Notes under the pieces: model-generated
Seen by the model: only the letters and a program-made list of their open reading frames with translations
Told to the model about the DNA's origin: nothing
Databases searched by the model: none
Shown: positions 44,601-53,800 of the stretch, piece by piece
Position numbering within the stretch: the first letter of the stretch is position 1
How the letters are laid out: each line of letters begins with the position of its first letter
IMG/VR virus record: IMGVR_UViG_3300010430_000014
Span: 25,162 to 89,161 of that record
DNA from: a virus
Strand: one strand, 5' to 3'
DNA length: 64,000 nt
Position numbers and translations under genes: made by a program

Positions 44601-46916
44601 TTGTGGTGCATGACCTGCTGCATACTGATTTCTTCTATTAATCTGTTCTTCAATGCCTGTAGTAAAATCAATTATATATGTATAAGCCTGTTTCCACGTT
44701 GGATAAGATGCACCATGAGAATAAACAAATGCTTGTTTATCAGTTGCACATGCATATACTACTATTGATGCACACCATATAGCTTGAGTAAAATAAGTAC
44801 CTATACGTGTTCTTGCTGCATCAAATGGTTCAATTACTCCAGTGTCTTTATGAATTTTCAAACAAACATGGTGTGAAGCTGCTCCTCCAAAATTTTCTCC
44901 TATATTTCCTGGTTGATAAGGCCAATCATTATCTTCTTCAGAAAATCCCAAATTAAGAAAAGTCTGAGTATAATCATAAGGATCTTGATCTAATGTAGGA
45001 TTTGTTATGGATGTATCATAGTCATTTGAAATTCGATCAAATCCAAAACAAATTCTTGAACCAGGAGTAGGGGTTGCCCCCAATGGAGATGATAAAGTAA
45101 CTTTTGTTCCATCTATTGCTGATATTGTTGATCCATAAATCCATTGATTAATAAAATGCACACGTTCCCATTGCTTGCCCCCTCCATAACTCCAAGGAGA
45201 AACAGGAGGAACATTACAAATTATTTCTGTAGATGTACTTCCTTCTCCCACTATTGCATAATCCGTTACGTGTTTAGGATATTTACATACTTGTACACGA
45301 TTACCCGAACTTGGAAATGCTGCAAACTCACCATCCACATCGATATAAGTACTTGTCTGAGTTATAATTTCCCTCCATAAATCATAACCATTTTGAGATA
45401 AAGAAGCATAACATTCTTTCCAATAATCATTAGGATATTGGGAAAAATCAGCGTACACCCTTGAATAAGTATTTGCACCTGCTACAATTGATCTCGTATC
45501 ATATAAAATAACATCCGTCATTACTTTTGCGCCAAAAAGATAAATATAATCTTCCCCCACCACCATACTTGAAAAATAATATCTTGGATTACTATTTTCA
45601 TTCTCTCCTGACGGATTACTAAATTCCTCATCATACAAAACAGAATGTACTCTATATTCTGGATCATCTAAATCATGATAATACAAATCAATTTTTGCCC
45701 CATACTCAGCATGATGATGTGCATATGTACCTGCATTGTACCAATTTCTAAATGTTAAAATATAAGCTCTATTATCTTTAACATCAGTCGCTTGTAATTT
45801 CGATCCTCCTTTTGCTACATTATCATAAAACCATTGATCTATATTGTCTATTTCCCATATTTCATAAGGATGATCACTGGCACAATGTCTAATTAAACGT
45901 TCACCAGGATCACAATAAGTAATTCCATAACCACCAAGAGCAGCACCATAACCATACCACATTTTATTTCTTCCATCTCGACAACCCCAATAAGTTGTCA
46001 TATCTGGATGTTTATATATTATAGATGGAAGAAGATCTTCTTGTAAATAATTAACACCATTGCCAGGAGTAGCAACTCCTCCCTTCATCGATTCAGGACT
46101 ATACCAAACACGATCTCTATTCATTTCAACTGTAAATGTAGGAAATACATTTAATTTACCCATTTCAAAATTACTTGGGTTCATTTCCTCCATATTTGCA
46201 AAATCAATGGAAAAATTAGATTGTTCAGGAGTAGTTTGTAAAGAAGTAAAATCAGCGATAAATCCTTTAAAATAAAATACTGTATTATCTTTTACAGGTT
46301 GATTAATTAATCCATCTACATTAACTTCATTATGAAAACCACCTTGACCACCATCAAGATAAGATAAAGGATAATAAGGATCTAAAGCATCATCATAATT
46401 TTCAAACATATCACTAAGCATCATCCAAAACCAAAAAGGCTTTTCATTAAATCTTATAACCCCTATCTCATAACCTGTTTCTGAATAACGACCTGAAAAA
46501 TTAACAGCAAATTCAGCCCAATGAGCTACTTTACTATCACTCATCATAGTAAAAAATTCTTGCCAAGCTACTCTACTTCCTGCATCACCTACATAGGGCA
46601 TATCACTGGCATTATAAATTCCAAAAGTAGCTTTATTCAAATAAATCACATGACCAGGACATATATCAGTACCAATTACATCCGGTACAGGATCTATTCT
46701 TGATCGTTCTAATTTATAATCAGGATTTCTATAATCTTTTACTTTTGGTGGATCAGGCTTAAATATATACCCCCCAATAGCCATGCCTATCTGCATTCCT
46801 GGGTATCCACCAATAATACCACCAATAATACCTCCGGCAATTGTACCTATAGTTTGTTTCTTGGTACGACTACCTTCACTTAAATCCATACTTTGTGTTG
46901 ATTGCTGTTGCCCCAT
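41694..46916 (-). CDS. Large J-like tail tip protein with propeller-like insert and LDALL tail
   Basis: 1740 residues. A Gly-zipper stretch (GGIIGGIIGGYPGMQIGMAIGG, about 29-50, low polarity) opens the protein. Core parts match the 744-residue paralogue at 46916, but about 690 residues (roughly 295-985) are inserted, Trp/Tyr-rich and propeller-like. A module YADFSxYPxxYW...QTSTYID occurs twice, once in the insert. Thirteen LDALL-type repeats fill the last 200 residues. It is the probable central host-contact protein. The start overlaps the paralogue's stop. Confidence 0.75.
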   Translation of the reverse strand: MGQQQSTQSMDLSEGSRTKKQTIGTIAGGIIGGIIGGYPGMQIGMAIGGYIFKPDPPKVKDYRNPDYKLERSRIDPVPDVIGTDICPGHVIYLNKATFGIYNASDMPYVGDAGSRVAWQEFFTMMSDSKVAHWAEFAVNFSGRYSETGYEIGVIRFNEKPFWFWMMLSDMFENYDDALDPYYPLSYLDGGQGGFHNEVNVDGLINQPVKDNTVFYFKGFIADFTSLQTTPEQSNFSIDFANMEEMNPSNFEMGKLNVFPTFTVEMNRDRVWYSPESMKGGVATPGNGVNYLQEDLLPSIIYKHPDMTTYWGCRDGRNKMWYGYGAALGGYGITYCDPGERLIRHCASDHPYEIWEIDNIDQWFYDNVAKGGSKLQATDVKDNRAYILTFRNWYNAGTYAHHHAEYGAKIDLYYHDLDDPEYRVHSVLYDEEFSNPSGENENSNPRYYFSSMVVGEDYIYLFGAKVMTDVILYDTRSIVAGANTYSRVYADFSQYPNDYWKECYASLSQNGYDLWREIITQTSTYIDVDGEFAAFPSSGNRVQVCKYPKHVTDYAIVGEGSTSTEIICNVPPVSPWSYGGGKQWERVHFINQWIYGSTISAIDGTKVTLSSPLGATPTPGSRICFGFDRISNDYDTSITNPTLDQDPYDYTQTFLNLGFSEEDNDWPYQPGNIGENFGGAASHHVCLKIHKDTGVIEPFDAARTRIGTYFTQAIWCASIVVYACATDKQAFVYSHGASYPTWKQAYTYIIDFTTGIEEQINRRNQYAAGHAPQWIYMGTTSVKEWDFSTEQYEDVWYSLLRSYDSFGGYNSACEQGTYFLKLGDGKFSNKQVYASATKYGLDIDRRSIRKVLYRKLVATGPLYMPMDLGSFSSESSYKIGKYGVRDDIYFYITRSTAWQAGRHEAWKFIPPSESNPAGELYMISKYPIEAESGYKYQWNRIGASATFKHTKTGFFGNGSGLWYYCDESPPSIIRDFWNNYTDPKYFQDGLTNKLDYSNADSICKKSIDAKIYTPREIIEVKERRFQFSQCYDQAKKMYDVIQDILLTCQGFISPCTWPDGYLYKLIIPNMDETPVAYFGKGSAQFTSNQESDDYSKIYADFSAYPDNYWKGDDIDYGEVMEHWNHPDGQTNVIIEQTSTYIDMGYGIKDYWPDAKQFTLRKDNIREGSFTFAEKSYLRRPNKVRIEFKNRLLDYRKDVAEVEDVYRLDVLEEEEKIDFYKMHGIKRATQAGRMAQRILDQWNYQIHICAFETDIMGMSLCMGEIIGVTHEITGWVNKWFRIIAMDELIDFEVKFELEEFNPYTYHDNGVPVLNGYGRGGFPQPYVPYGVERFEVKEDIESGKLYFTFDAPEGDGGFFVGARIYRKVGTEYEYIAVVNETVSSVLLAQDIGINDTTIYYDNTTLTGSFPSQGVIWIENELMYYHGIDTINHAFTNVIRGYKDTDQVAHVIENDELYIKLRSDATVFYEVPLGWEGTTQTFKASSFTIHGLTVGVDISPSADIDIVGYGVLPYFPESIHIPIGEIAEVEYLFENLGLNDALSSIDFITTLLDALVSKLTPVSTELDAILYGEDLVSLSLDSLLSRLGLTEEISLDALLNEIGLTINTSLDSFLKKLNSVSTELDAILYIVGIVTELDAILNKPGLTLDTSLDSLIKKLNSVITALDAMLTESKIISTDLDVLLQGKEIVTTQLDAILKFLSVVTELDALLNKTGSTIDTDLDAILISDVEEDSIMMILNNNML
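41703..42300 (-). repeat. LDALL repeats, 13 units, in the tip protein C-terminus
   Basis: About 13 coding units of 13-15 codons with the consensus (S/E/D)LDA(L/I)L..., for instance ELDAILYGEDLVSL and SLDALLNEIGLTINT. They are the same repeat type as in the 1281-residue protein at 59946. Counted by eye. Confidence 0.75.
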
Positions 46917-49150
46917 TATGCTATTGTAACTGCCTTTGTTGGAGAAGAAGCAAAATTTGCTGCCAAATTATGAATTGTCACCGATACACCTTTCACTGTC
47001 CAAATCTGACCAACTTCACTATCTTCAAAAGTAATAAATTCAGTATTAGTATCTTTCAACATACAATATTTATCTATTGTGTGTGCAACGTTATTTGTTC
47101 CTCTGGTACATCCAGTAAATTCATAATCGGGATCACCAGAAATTCCTGTATAAGTAATTAACTCATCTTCAATCCAAAAAGAACCTGAAGATGGAAATGA
47201 TCCGTATAAAGTAGAATTATCAAAAGGTATCGTTGTTACCGTATCATCAATGCCTGAAGCAAGTTTTACTGATGGTGTCACTTGACCAACAATTTTTTTC
47301 CATACCCAATCACCACCACCTACAGACACATATACTTTTGCTCCTACAAAATAATTATTATCATCAGGACGTTTAAATAAAATATAAATTTTATTCTCAG
47401 TAAGATCCTGCACAACATAAAAACGTTCAACTACATCAGGAGCAACATAAGGAGTTGGAGTAGCATTATCATCTACTGCTGTTACTTTAGGAATAGTATC
47501 ATTATAAACATTTGCATTATATTCAAAACAGGTAAATTTAATTTCATCGTTTTCTAATTCTTCCATTCCAATTATTCTAAACCATTTTGAATTCCATCCT
47601 GTTTGAATATGACTTATTCCTATAATATCACCAATAGCATGATAATAGCCTTGCATCCCTGTAATAAATTCACACCAATTTCTACTATATAAAGATGTAT
47701 CTGTAAAAAATTGAACCATTCGCATTGCTTGTGATTTTCTTTTTATCCCTCCTAATCTTACAGTTCTTAATTTTGTTTGCTCTCCAAGATCTAAATGAGA
47801 TTCTTCAAGATCTTTTTCTACAGCATCCCAAACATATTCATTTGTAAAAACATCATTTTCATCTTTAACTTTTCTTGACATATATTCAATTCTAAATTTA
47901 TTTGATACTTCAGAATCAGCACTATATTTAAAACCAAATGACGATTCTTTAATATTATCTTTTACTATTTCAAAAGGATCATTAAGATTTGGGGAGACTG
48001 AAAGATCTTCAAATAAATCAATATATGTTGAAGTCTGATCTTTAACTACAAATTTATATTCTGCTCCTGATATAGTTATTTTTCCTTCATCTCCAAACCA
48101 ATACAAATCAAGGTAATCAGAAAAATCTGCATAGAGTCTACTTACTGTACTTGATCCTCCTGCCACAAATTGATCTGTTGTTCCATCACTAAAAAAAGCA
48201 CAAGGTTCTTCATCTGCATTTTCAATAAGAGGTTCAAGTTTCCCTTGTCTTAATCGAATAATACCTCTACAAGTAAGCATTATATCAGTAATAATATCAA
48301 ATGACTTTGTTCTTGCATCAAAATAATTTGAATATCTAAAACGTGGTTCGTTTACAGGAGTATCATCCCAATCAATTATTTGAACTAATTCATCACAATA
48401 ATCTGATGCTATTTTCCAAGGACTACCTACTGTATCTGGATCTCCATTAAAAAATTCTGTTCCTATTTGTGTTCCCCATCTTGTATCAGTTAAAAAATTA
48501 TAAACAGCACGAATAGGATTTGCATCTTCTTCTCCTGATTCTATATTAAATCCTTTTATTTCAGCAGCAATATTAGGTAACTGTTGAAGAATCTGCCCCT
48601 CTACTTTTAAATGAACTAATGTATAAGCAGAATATTTGAAATTTATTGCTCCAAGAGCTTTATCTGCTTGCCAAGCAGCTATTGTAGAATCAATTGATTG
48701 TCCTGCCGATCCTACATAAGAAGTAAAAGATGCCGTATAACCTTCATCTGACATTGTTCCGGCACGTTTATCATCAATATAATATTGAACAAAAGAATCT
48801 ATTTCCCCTTCACAATGGACTACTGCAAAATCTGCTTCCATCCCAGGCGACCATTCGGGATTCTTTCTTGATCCTTCATTAAAATAATCAGATTTCAATT
48901 GACCGACCCAAACAACTCCACCATAAGATTTTACTTGTCCAAAACATAAAGGTACTGGAGTGGATGCCACAAATGAATTCTTACCCAAATCTCCCAAAGG
49001 AGGAGGAGGAGGAGCATTAGGTGGATCGATCCATAAACCAAGCTGCCCACCAATAGCCATACCTATCATTGCCCCAGGATAACCACCAATGACTCCACCA
49101 ATGACTCCACCAACTAACATTCCTACACTTTGTCCAGTTGTTTGCCCCAT
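46916..49150 (-). CDS. J-like tail tip protein
   Basis: 744 residues. It starts with a Gly-zipper hydrophobic stretch (GGVIGGVIGGYPGAMIGM), then phage tail tip (Phage-tail_3/J-like) sequence: VRLGGIKRKSQAMRMVQFF, GDIIGISHIQTGW, and a terminal fibronectin-like part (ERFYVVQDLTENKIYILF). In lambda-like tails J forms the central tip and receptor contact. It directly follows the NlpC/P60 gene, as lambda J follows K and I. The next gene is a larger paralogue. Confidence 0.8.
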   Translation of the reverse strand: MGQTTGQSVGMLVGGVIGGVIGGYPGAMIGMAIGGQLGLWIDPPNAPPPPPLGDLGKNSFVASTPVPLCFGQVKSYGGVVWVGQLKSDYFNEGSRKNPEWSPGMEADFAVVHCEGEIDSFVQYYIDDKRAGTMSDEGYTASFTSYVGSAGQSIDSTIAAWQADKALGAINFKYSAYTLVHLKVEGQILQQLPNIAAEIKGFNIESGEEDANPIRAVYNFLTDTRWGTQIGTEFFNGDPDTVGSPWKIASDYCDELVQIIDWDDTPVNEPRFRYSNYFDARTKSFDIITDIMLTCRGIIRLRQGKLEPLIENADEEPCAFFSDGTTDQFVAGGSSTVSRLYADFSDYLDLYWFGDEGKITISGAEYKFVVKDQTSTYIDLFEDLSVSPNLNDPFEIVKDNIKESSFGFKYSADSEVSNKFRIEYMSRKVKDENDVFTNEYVWDAVEKDLEESHLDLGEQTKLRTVRLGGIKRKSQAMRMVQFFTDTSLYSRNWCEFITGMQGYYHAIGDIIGISHIQTGWNSKWFRIIGMEELENDEIKFTCFEYNANVYNDTIPKVTAVDDNATPTPYVAPDVVERFYVVQDLTENKIYILFKRPDDNNYFVGAKVYVSVGGGDWVWKKIVGQVTPSVKLASGIDDTVTTIPFDNSTLYGSFPSSGSFWIEDELITYTGISGDPDYEFTGCTRGTNNVAHTIDKYCMLKDTNTEFITFEDSEVGQIWTVKGVSVTIHNLAANFASSPTKAVTIA

Positions 49151-49612
49151 CTAAAACTCCTTATAACGCATCATCCATGCTAATTTATCTATATAAGAAG
49201 GATGCAAAGAACCTAAACCTACTTTCTTATCTTTTTCTTTCCATCCACATTTAGCATGAACAAAATATTCTTGATCAATCATTATTCCGCTATGGTGTGC
49301 AGGATAATGATCACCATATAATCTAAATAAAGGTATATCCCCCTTATCTGGTAACTCATCATCAGATAAGAATCTAAAACCACAACCAACTAAAGCATTA
49401 TACAACCGTTCTTCACTATCGATATGTTTCCACCATTGAACAGAATATTCTTTACCATCATTCTTAGGTATAAAAATTCCTGCTCTGTTATAGGCCATAT
49501 AAAGCAATCCGGCACAATCAATACCTAATGTTGATCTGCCGGAATGTCTAAACGGAGTACCTATAAACTTTCTTGCATTCTGGACAACCCTATCTCTAAC
49601 ATCCTCCTGCAT
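49151..49612 (-). CDS. NlpC/P60 tail assembly peptidase (lambda K-like)
   Basis: 153 residues. NlpC/P60 catalytic set: Cys33 in IDCAGLLYMAY, His106 or His107 in HHSGIMID, and His119. Such proteins sit at the tail tip in lambda-like phages and may cut peptidoglycan at entry. The gene lies between the DUF2163-type gene and J-like gene, the standard place. AAGGAG precedes the ATG. Confidence 0.85.
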   Translation of the reverse strand: MQEDVRDRVVQNARKFIGTPFRHSGRSTLGIDCAGLLYMAYNRAGIFIPKNDGKEYSVQWWKHIDSEERLYNALVGCGFRFLSDDELPDKGDIPLFRLYGDHYPAHHSGIMIDQEYFVHAKCGWKEKDKKVGLGSLHPSYIDKLAWMMRYKEF

Positions 49613-49650
49613 ATCAAATTCACTCCTTATTAACCGTTATTCAGGATATT

Positions 49651-50475
49651 TTACATTATTGGTGCTTTAGGAACCCAAGGAAAACCACCATACTCAGCAT
49701 AGTTACTAAAATCATCTTCACATGTTTGATAATTTTTAGCGCACAATTTTACAGCATCTATATTAACACCACTTTCAATTGTATCATCAAATGGAATTCG
49801 TACAATAATCGTTCCTGAATCATTTTCTAAAATAGGTCTAACTGCTCCCATTAAAGCTCCATTTTTTATTTGAACAAATCCAGGTTGAAAATAATTTACC
49901 GCTTTTCCATGTGAACATGTTAAAGTAACACCATCTGACTGAGCAGATAAATTAACATTAGTCGTATAATTAGATAAATCTAATTCACATGTATCATCAT
50001 TACAAAAAGTCCAATTACAACCTGATTGATATATTCTTTTAGGATAAAGTCTATCGAGATAAGGAAAAGGATTTACTGTTAATGTAATCCAATGCTCATC
50101 TCCTTTAGGTTCATCTGTCCATCCTTGAAACAACATAACTTCAGCATCAACATCCCATTGATCCCACATATCCTGCACAGGAAAAACAAGATAAACTTTA
50201 ACTAATTTATTATTATACTTTCCTGACATTATAGCATTTTTAAATTGAAGATCTACATAATCCAATCCTAATTCTAACTCATTTAATATTGTACCTTCCT
50301 CAGATCTAATTGGATTACGCTTTATAGCTAAAGGAATATAATTACCAACTTGTACATTATTAGCTATAAATTTAACATCATCATCTCCATCAATTGAAAA
50401 TTTATATCCGGTTAAAGCAGTTACACCACTTTTATAAAATAAGTATAAATCATTTGCAGAAATATCTTTTGGCAT
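49651..50475 (-). CDS. Phage BR0599/DUF2163-type tail protein
   Basis: 274 residues. The C-terminal half carries the family signature: CNWTFCNDDTCELDLSNY, later KLCAKNYQTCEDDFSNY and a GGFPWVPKAP ending, with paired cysteines. This family is a tail tip hub component, encoded just before the NlpC/P60 gene as here. ATG 50475 (AGGGAG 8 bases upstream) is preferred over GTG 50484; it overlaps the previous stop as TAATG. Confidence 0.75.
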   Translation of the reverse strand: MPKDISANDLYLFYKSGVTALTGYKFSIDGDDDVKFIANNVQVGNYIPLAIKRNPIRSEEGTILNELELGLDYVDLQFKNAIMSGKYNNKLVKVYLVFPVQDMWDQWDVDAEVMLFQGWTDEPKGDEHWITLTVNPFPYLDRLYPKRIYQSGCNWTFCNDDTCELDLSNYTTNVNLSAQSDGVTLTCSHGKAVNYFQPGFVQIKNGALMGAVRPILENDSGTIIVRIPFDDTIESGVNIDAVKLCAKNYQTCEDDFSNYAEYGGFPWVPKAPIM

Positions 50476-50840
50476 TATAACCACTCCCTAAATGTTATAG
50501 TAAATTCCCAAATATTTGCTTTGTTATTAGGATTAGCAAATTCCATTGAATCATATTGAACCTGATAATATGTTCCGTATCCTGCATTCCAAATAGTAGG
50601 CAATATATTCCATTGAAAATTTGTTAATGGGCCTTGATTATCATTGTAATGAGCAAGTATTAATGCCATCTCAGCATTAGTTCTTCCACGTATTTCAACA
50701 CTCCATCCACGCATAGGCTCAGTTGATTTCAATCGAGTCTTACGTTTCCATCCTTCAAAATCTGTTTGTAAGACATTCCATTTAGGTGTATGAATATCTA
50801 TTGAATGTACCGGAAAATTAAAAGGATCACCTGCTGCCAT
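50475..50840 (-). CDS. Minor tail protein (lambda M / DUF2460-position)
   Basis: 121 residues, a beta-rich tail tip component by position: directly after the tape measure gene and before the DUF2163-type gene. Features are MRGWSVEIRGRTNAEMALILAHYNDNQGP and a strand-rich WEFTITFREW end. Family resemblance is to distal-tail or M-like proteins; not certain. Confidence 0.6.
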   Translation of the reverse strand: MAAGDPFNFPVHSIDIHTPKWNVLQTDFEGWKRKTRLKSTEPMRGWSVEIRGRTNAEMALILAHYNDNQGPLTNFQWNILPTIWNAGYGTYYQVQYDSMEFANPNNKANIWEFTITFREWL

Positions 50841-50850
50841 AATTTACTCC

Positions 50851-53800
50851 TTAATAAGCGTTTTGAATTCCTTTTCTAATAGGTTTATTCTGTTTTAAAC
50901 TTTTAACCATTTGACCTTGTATTGTATCAGAGTGCTTCATTAAGAATTGCACACCTGTTTGTGTATCAATAGAATTTATATGAATTGGCATATGATATTC
51001 AACTTTTTGTTGTGGTGCTGTTCTTTGCATTTTTTTCATAGGAGCAATAATTTCATCTTCTCCATATTTAGTATTCTCTCCAAAATTATATGTTTCACCA
51101 GATTGCAATCCTTTACCTACAATTGGTTCTGTAATTCGACCACCTTCAGCAAAACCATATCCTTGATAACCTCCGGTGTCCATTCCATAAGAACCTGCCC
51201 ATCCTGCTGCTCCTCCTGCCCCTCCACCATATGCTTTCATTGCTACTGATCCTATTGCTTTAGCCCATCCCAAAGCATCATTACCCATTTTAGCGTAACC
51301 CTGCATTGATGCACTACCTATACCACCACCTTGCATTATAGATTGAATAATTGCCATATTTCCATCAGATATTACTCCTGTCGTTTCTTTAACTGCATTA
51401 GTAGTTCCTTGCACCTTTGAAGAAAGAGATTGTCCAAAATCTTCAAACCCAGGAACTTCATTTACTATATAAACAGGTATAGGATCTCGTTCTATTCCCT
51501 CTTTACCAAGTAAAGGTATAGTATCCAATGAAGGTATTGCTTCAGGATTAGTTATATTAACAGGAATTGATTTAGTAGCAGTAATTTCTTGCGCTCCACC
51601 TTCTTTAACTTTACCACCAGGAAACATTCCAAAAAATCCTGCCATTGGTGATTCAGATCCAGATCCCAAAGCACCCATCAATTGATCTGTAATTGATCGT
51701 TTAATAACTATCTTCAAAACATCTTTGATAATTTGTTTTTGCAAAGCATCCAATGCATCTTGTACTGATTCAATACCATCTACAATTTGAGTTAAACTAT
51801 CAGTAAAACCATCTGACCATGATTTAGATGCTTCAACTATATCATTCCAAATGGGTTTTTGTTTTTTTAATAATTCTCTCTCAGTTACTTTAGTCAATTC
51901 TTTTAATTGTTCTTGAAGGGCTTTAACATATCGTTGTGCTTCTATTGATCCTTCTCTGGTTGACCATTGACCATCTTTAACCCATTTTTTATATGTTACA
52001 TCGATTTCCTTTTGAATATCTCCTAATGATTTTTTATAACTTGTTTTTAATTCAAGTATTTCACCTTTTAATTGTTCTATAGGTGAAAAACTTCCCATCA
52101 TATAAGCTGCCTTTTTAGTTGTTACTTCAAGTTCTGCTGTCGATGCTTTATGTGCCATACTCATACGTTCAATTTCAATACGTTCTTTTCTTGTAACATC
52201 AAGCAATTTTTTCATTTCATCATATTGTTTAGGCAACCAATTTTTTGCTAATTTTTCAGCTTTTAATTCAATCTTAGCAAATTCATTATTTATTTTTGTA
52301 ACATTATCAACTACACGATGAGAAGTTAACTGCTGTTGCATTGATTTAATTTCTTTAGCAGTTGCTTCTATATCATCTTGCTGTCTTTCACCAAATGCAG
52401 CTTGTAGTTGTTTTGAAAATTTTTCAAACTCTGCTCTAATAAGAGGATTTTTAACTCTAAGTTCATCTAATTTTGCAATTGTTTTAGTAAGCCATTTTTC
52501 AGTTTTTTCTGCTCTGGTTAAATCCTTTGGAGCAAGACTTTCCCAAAATGTTTTATATTCACGTTCCCATCCTGCCATCTTTTTTGATTTCTTTTTCCAC
52601 CAATCGTCTAATTGTTTTTGTTCCTTTTTTTGTAAAATAACAAAATATTCATTGACCTCAGTAAGTTCTTTTCTATATTCACCAATTAATTTTGCATACT
52701 GTACATATTTATTAGGATCTACATCTATTTCTCCTGCATTAACTTGTTTTCTCAATGATAATATTTTATTTATATTTGCTTCAAGTTGTTCTGCATATAA
52801 TGTATATTCCTTTGCAGCAAATTCTCTTGCTTGTTTAAATTTCTCCGGCCCCTCTAATCCTGCAAGAGTAGCTTGTTGCATTTTACCCATAAGTTGTCCG
52901 GCTTTTTCTCCCATCATCATCATATTATGGGGTAATTGCCATAACTCACCAAGATCTGATTTTTCAGGCCAAATACCTTGTGCTTTTTTACCCATATCTT
53001 CCATTTGTTCATTAATATCACTGATACCTTTATGTGCTGATTTAAACCATCCTCCTTCTCCTATCCATATATCTTTTATATCCTTATTAGCTTTTTCTCC
53101 TGCTTTAACAAAACCACCCCATCCTTTTTTCATTTTACTCCATGATAAATCAAAAACACCACCCCACATCTCTAATATACCTACCATTCTTCCTTTCCAA
53201 GCATCAATAGCAACAACAATAGATTTTATTAAAGCTGCAATAGCTTGAAGTATTATACCAATCATATTAAAAGCCTGTAAAATTACTTGCATTAAAAATA
53301 TTAATCCAGACGCTTCATTCTTAGTCTTTTTAGCTGCATCTGCCATTCCAAGCATTGAAGCAGCAGCAACATTTGCTGAACTTACCACACCACCTAAAGC
53401 TAATGCCATATTTCCAATAGAACTAACAATTGATACAGTAATATTAAATAATATTCTAAAGGCATTTAAAGTAGCAGTTATCATTGCAGCTAATTCTACA
53501 CCTTTTTCTGTTAATTGATAAAATCCATCTTCTGTTTTTGTTACAAATATATCAATTAACGCATTTAAATCTTTTACCCAATCCAACATAAACTTTTCAC
53601 CACCAATACGTGCTATAAGTTTCCCTACAGTAGCAATTCTATTTTTAACCTGTTCCCATTCATTTATCATTTGATTATTCATTTCAGAAAAAGGTCTAAG
53701 TGCTTCTGCAAGAACTTCAATTAAATTTTTTCCTTCTTTTTTACCATCATCAATTAACTTTGTAATATTAATACCCATAACCTGAAACATCTTAGCCAAT

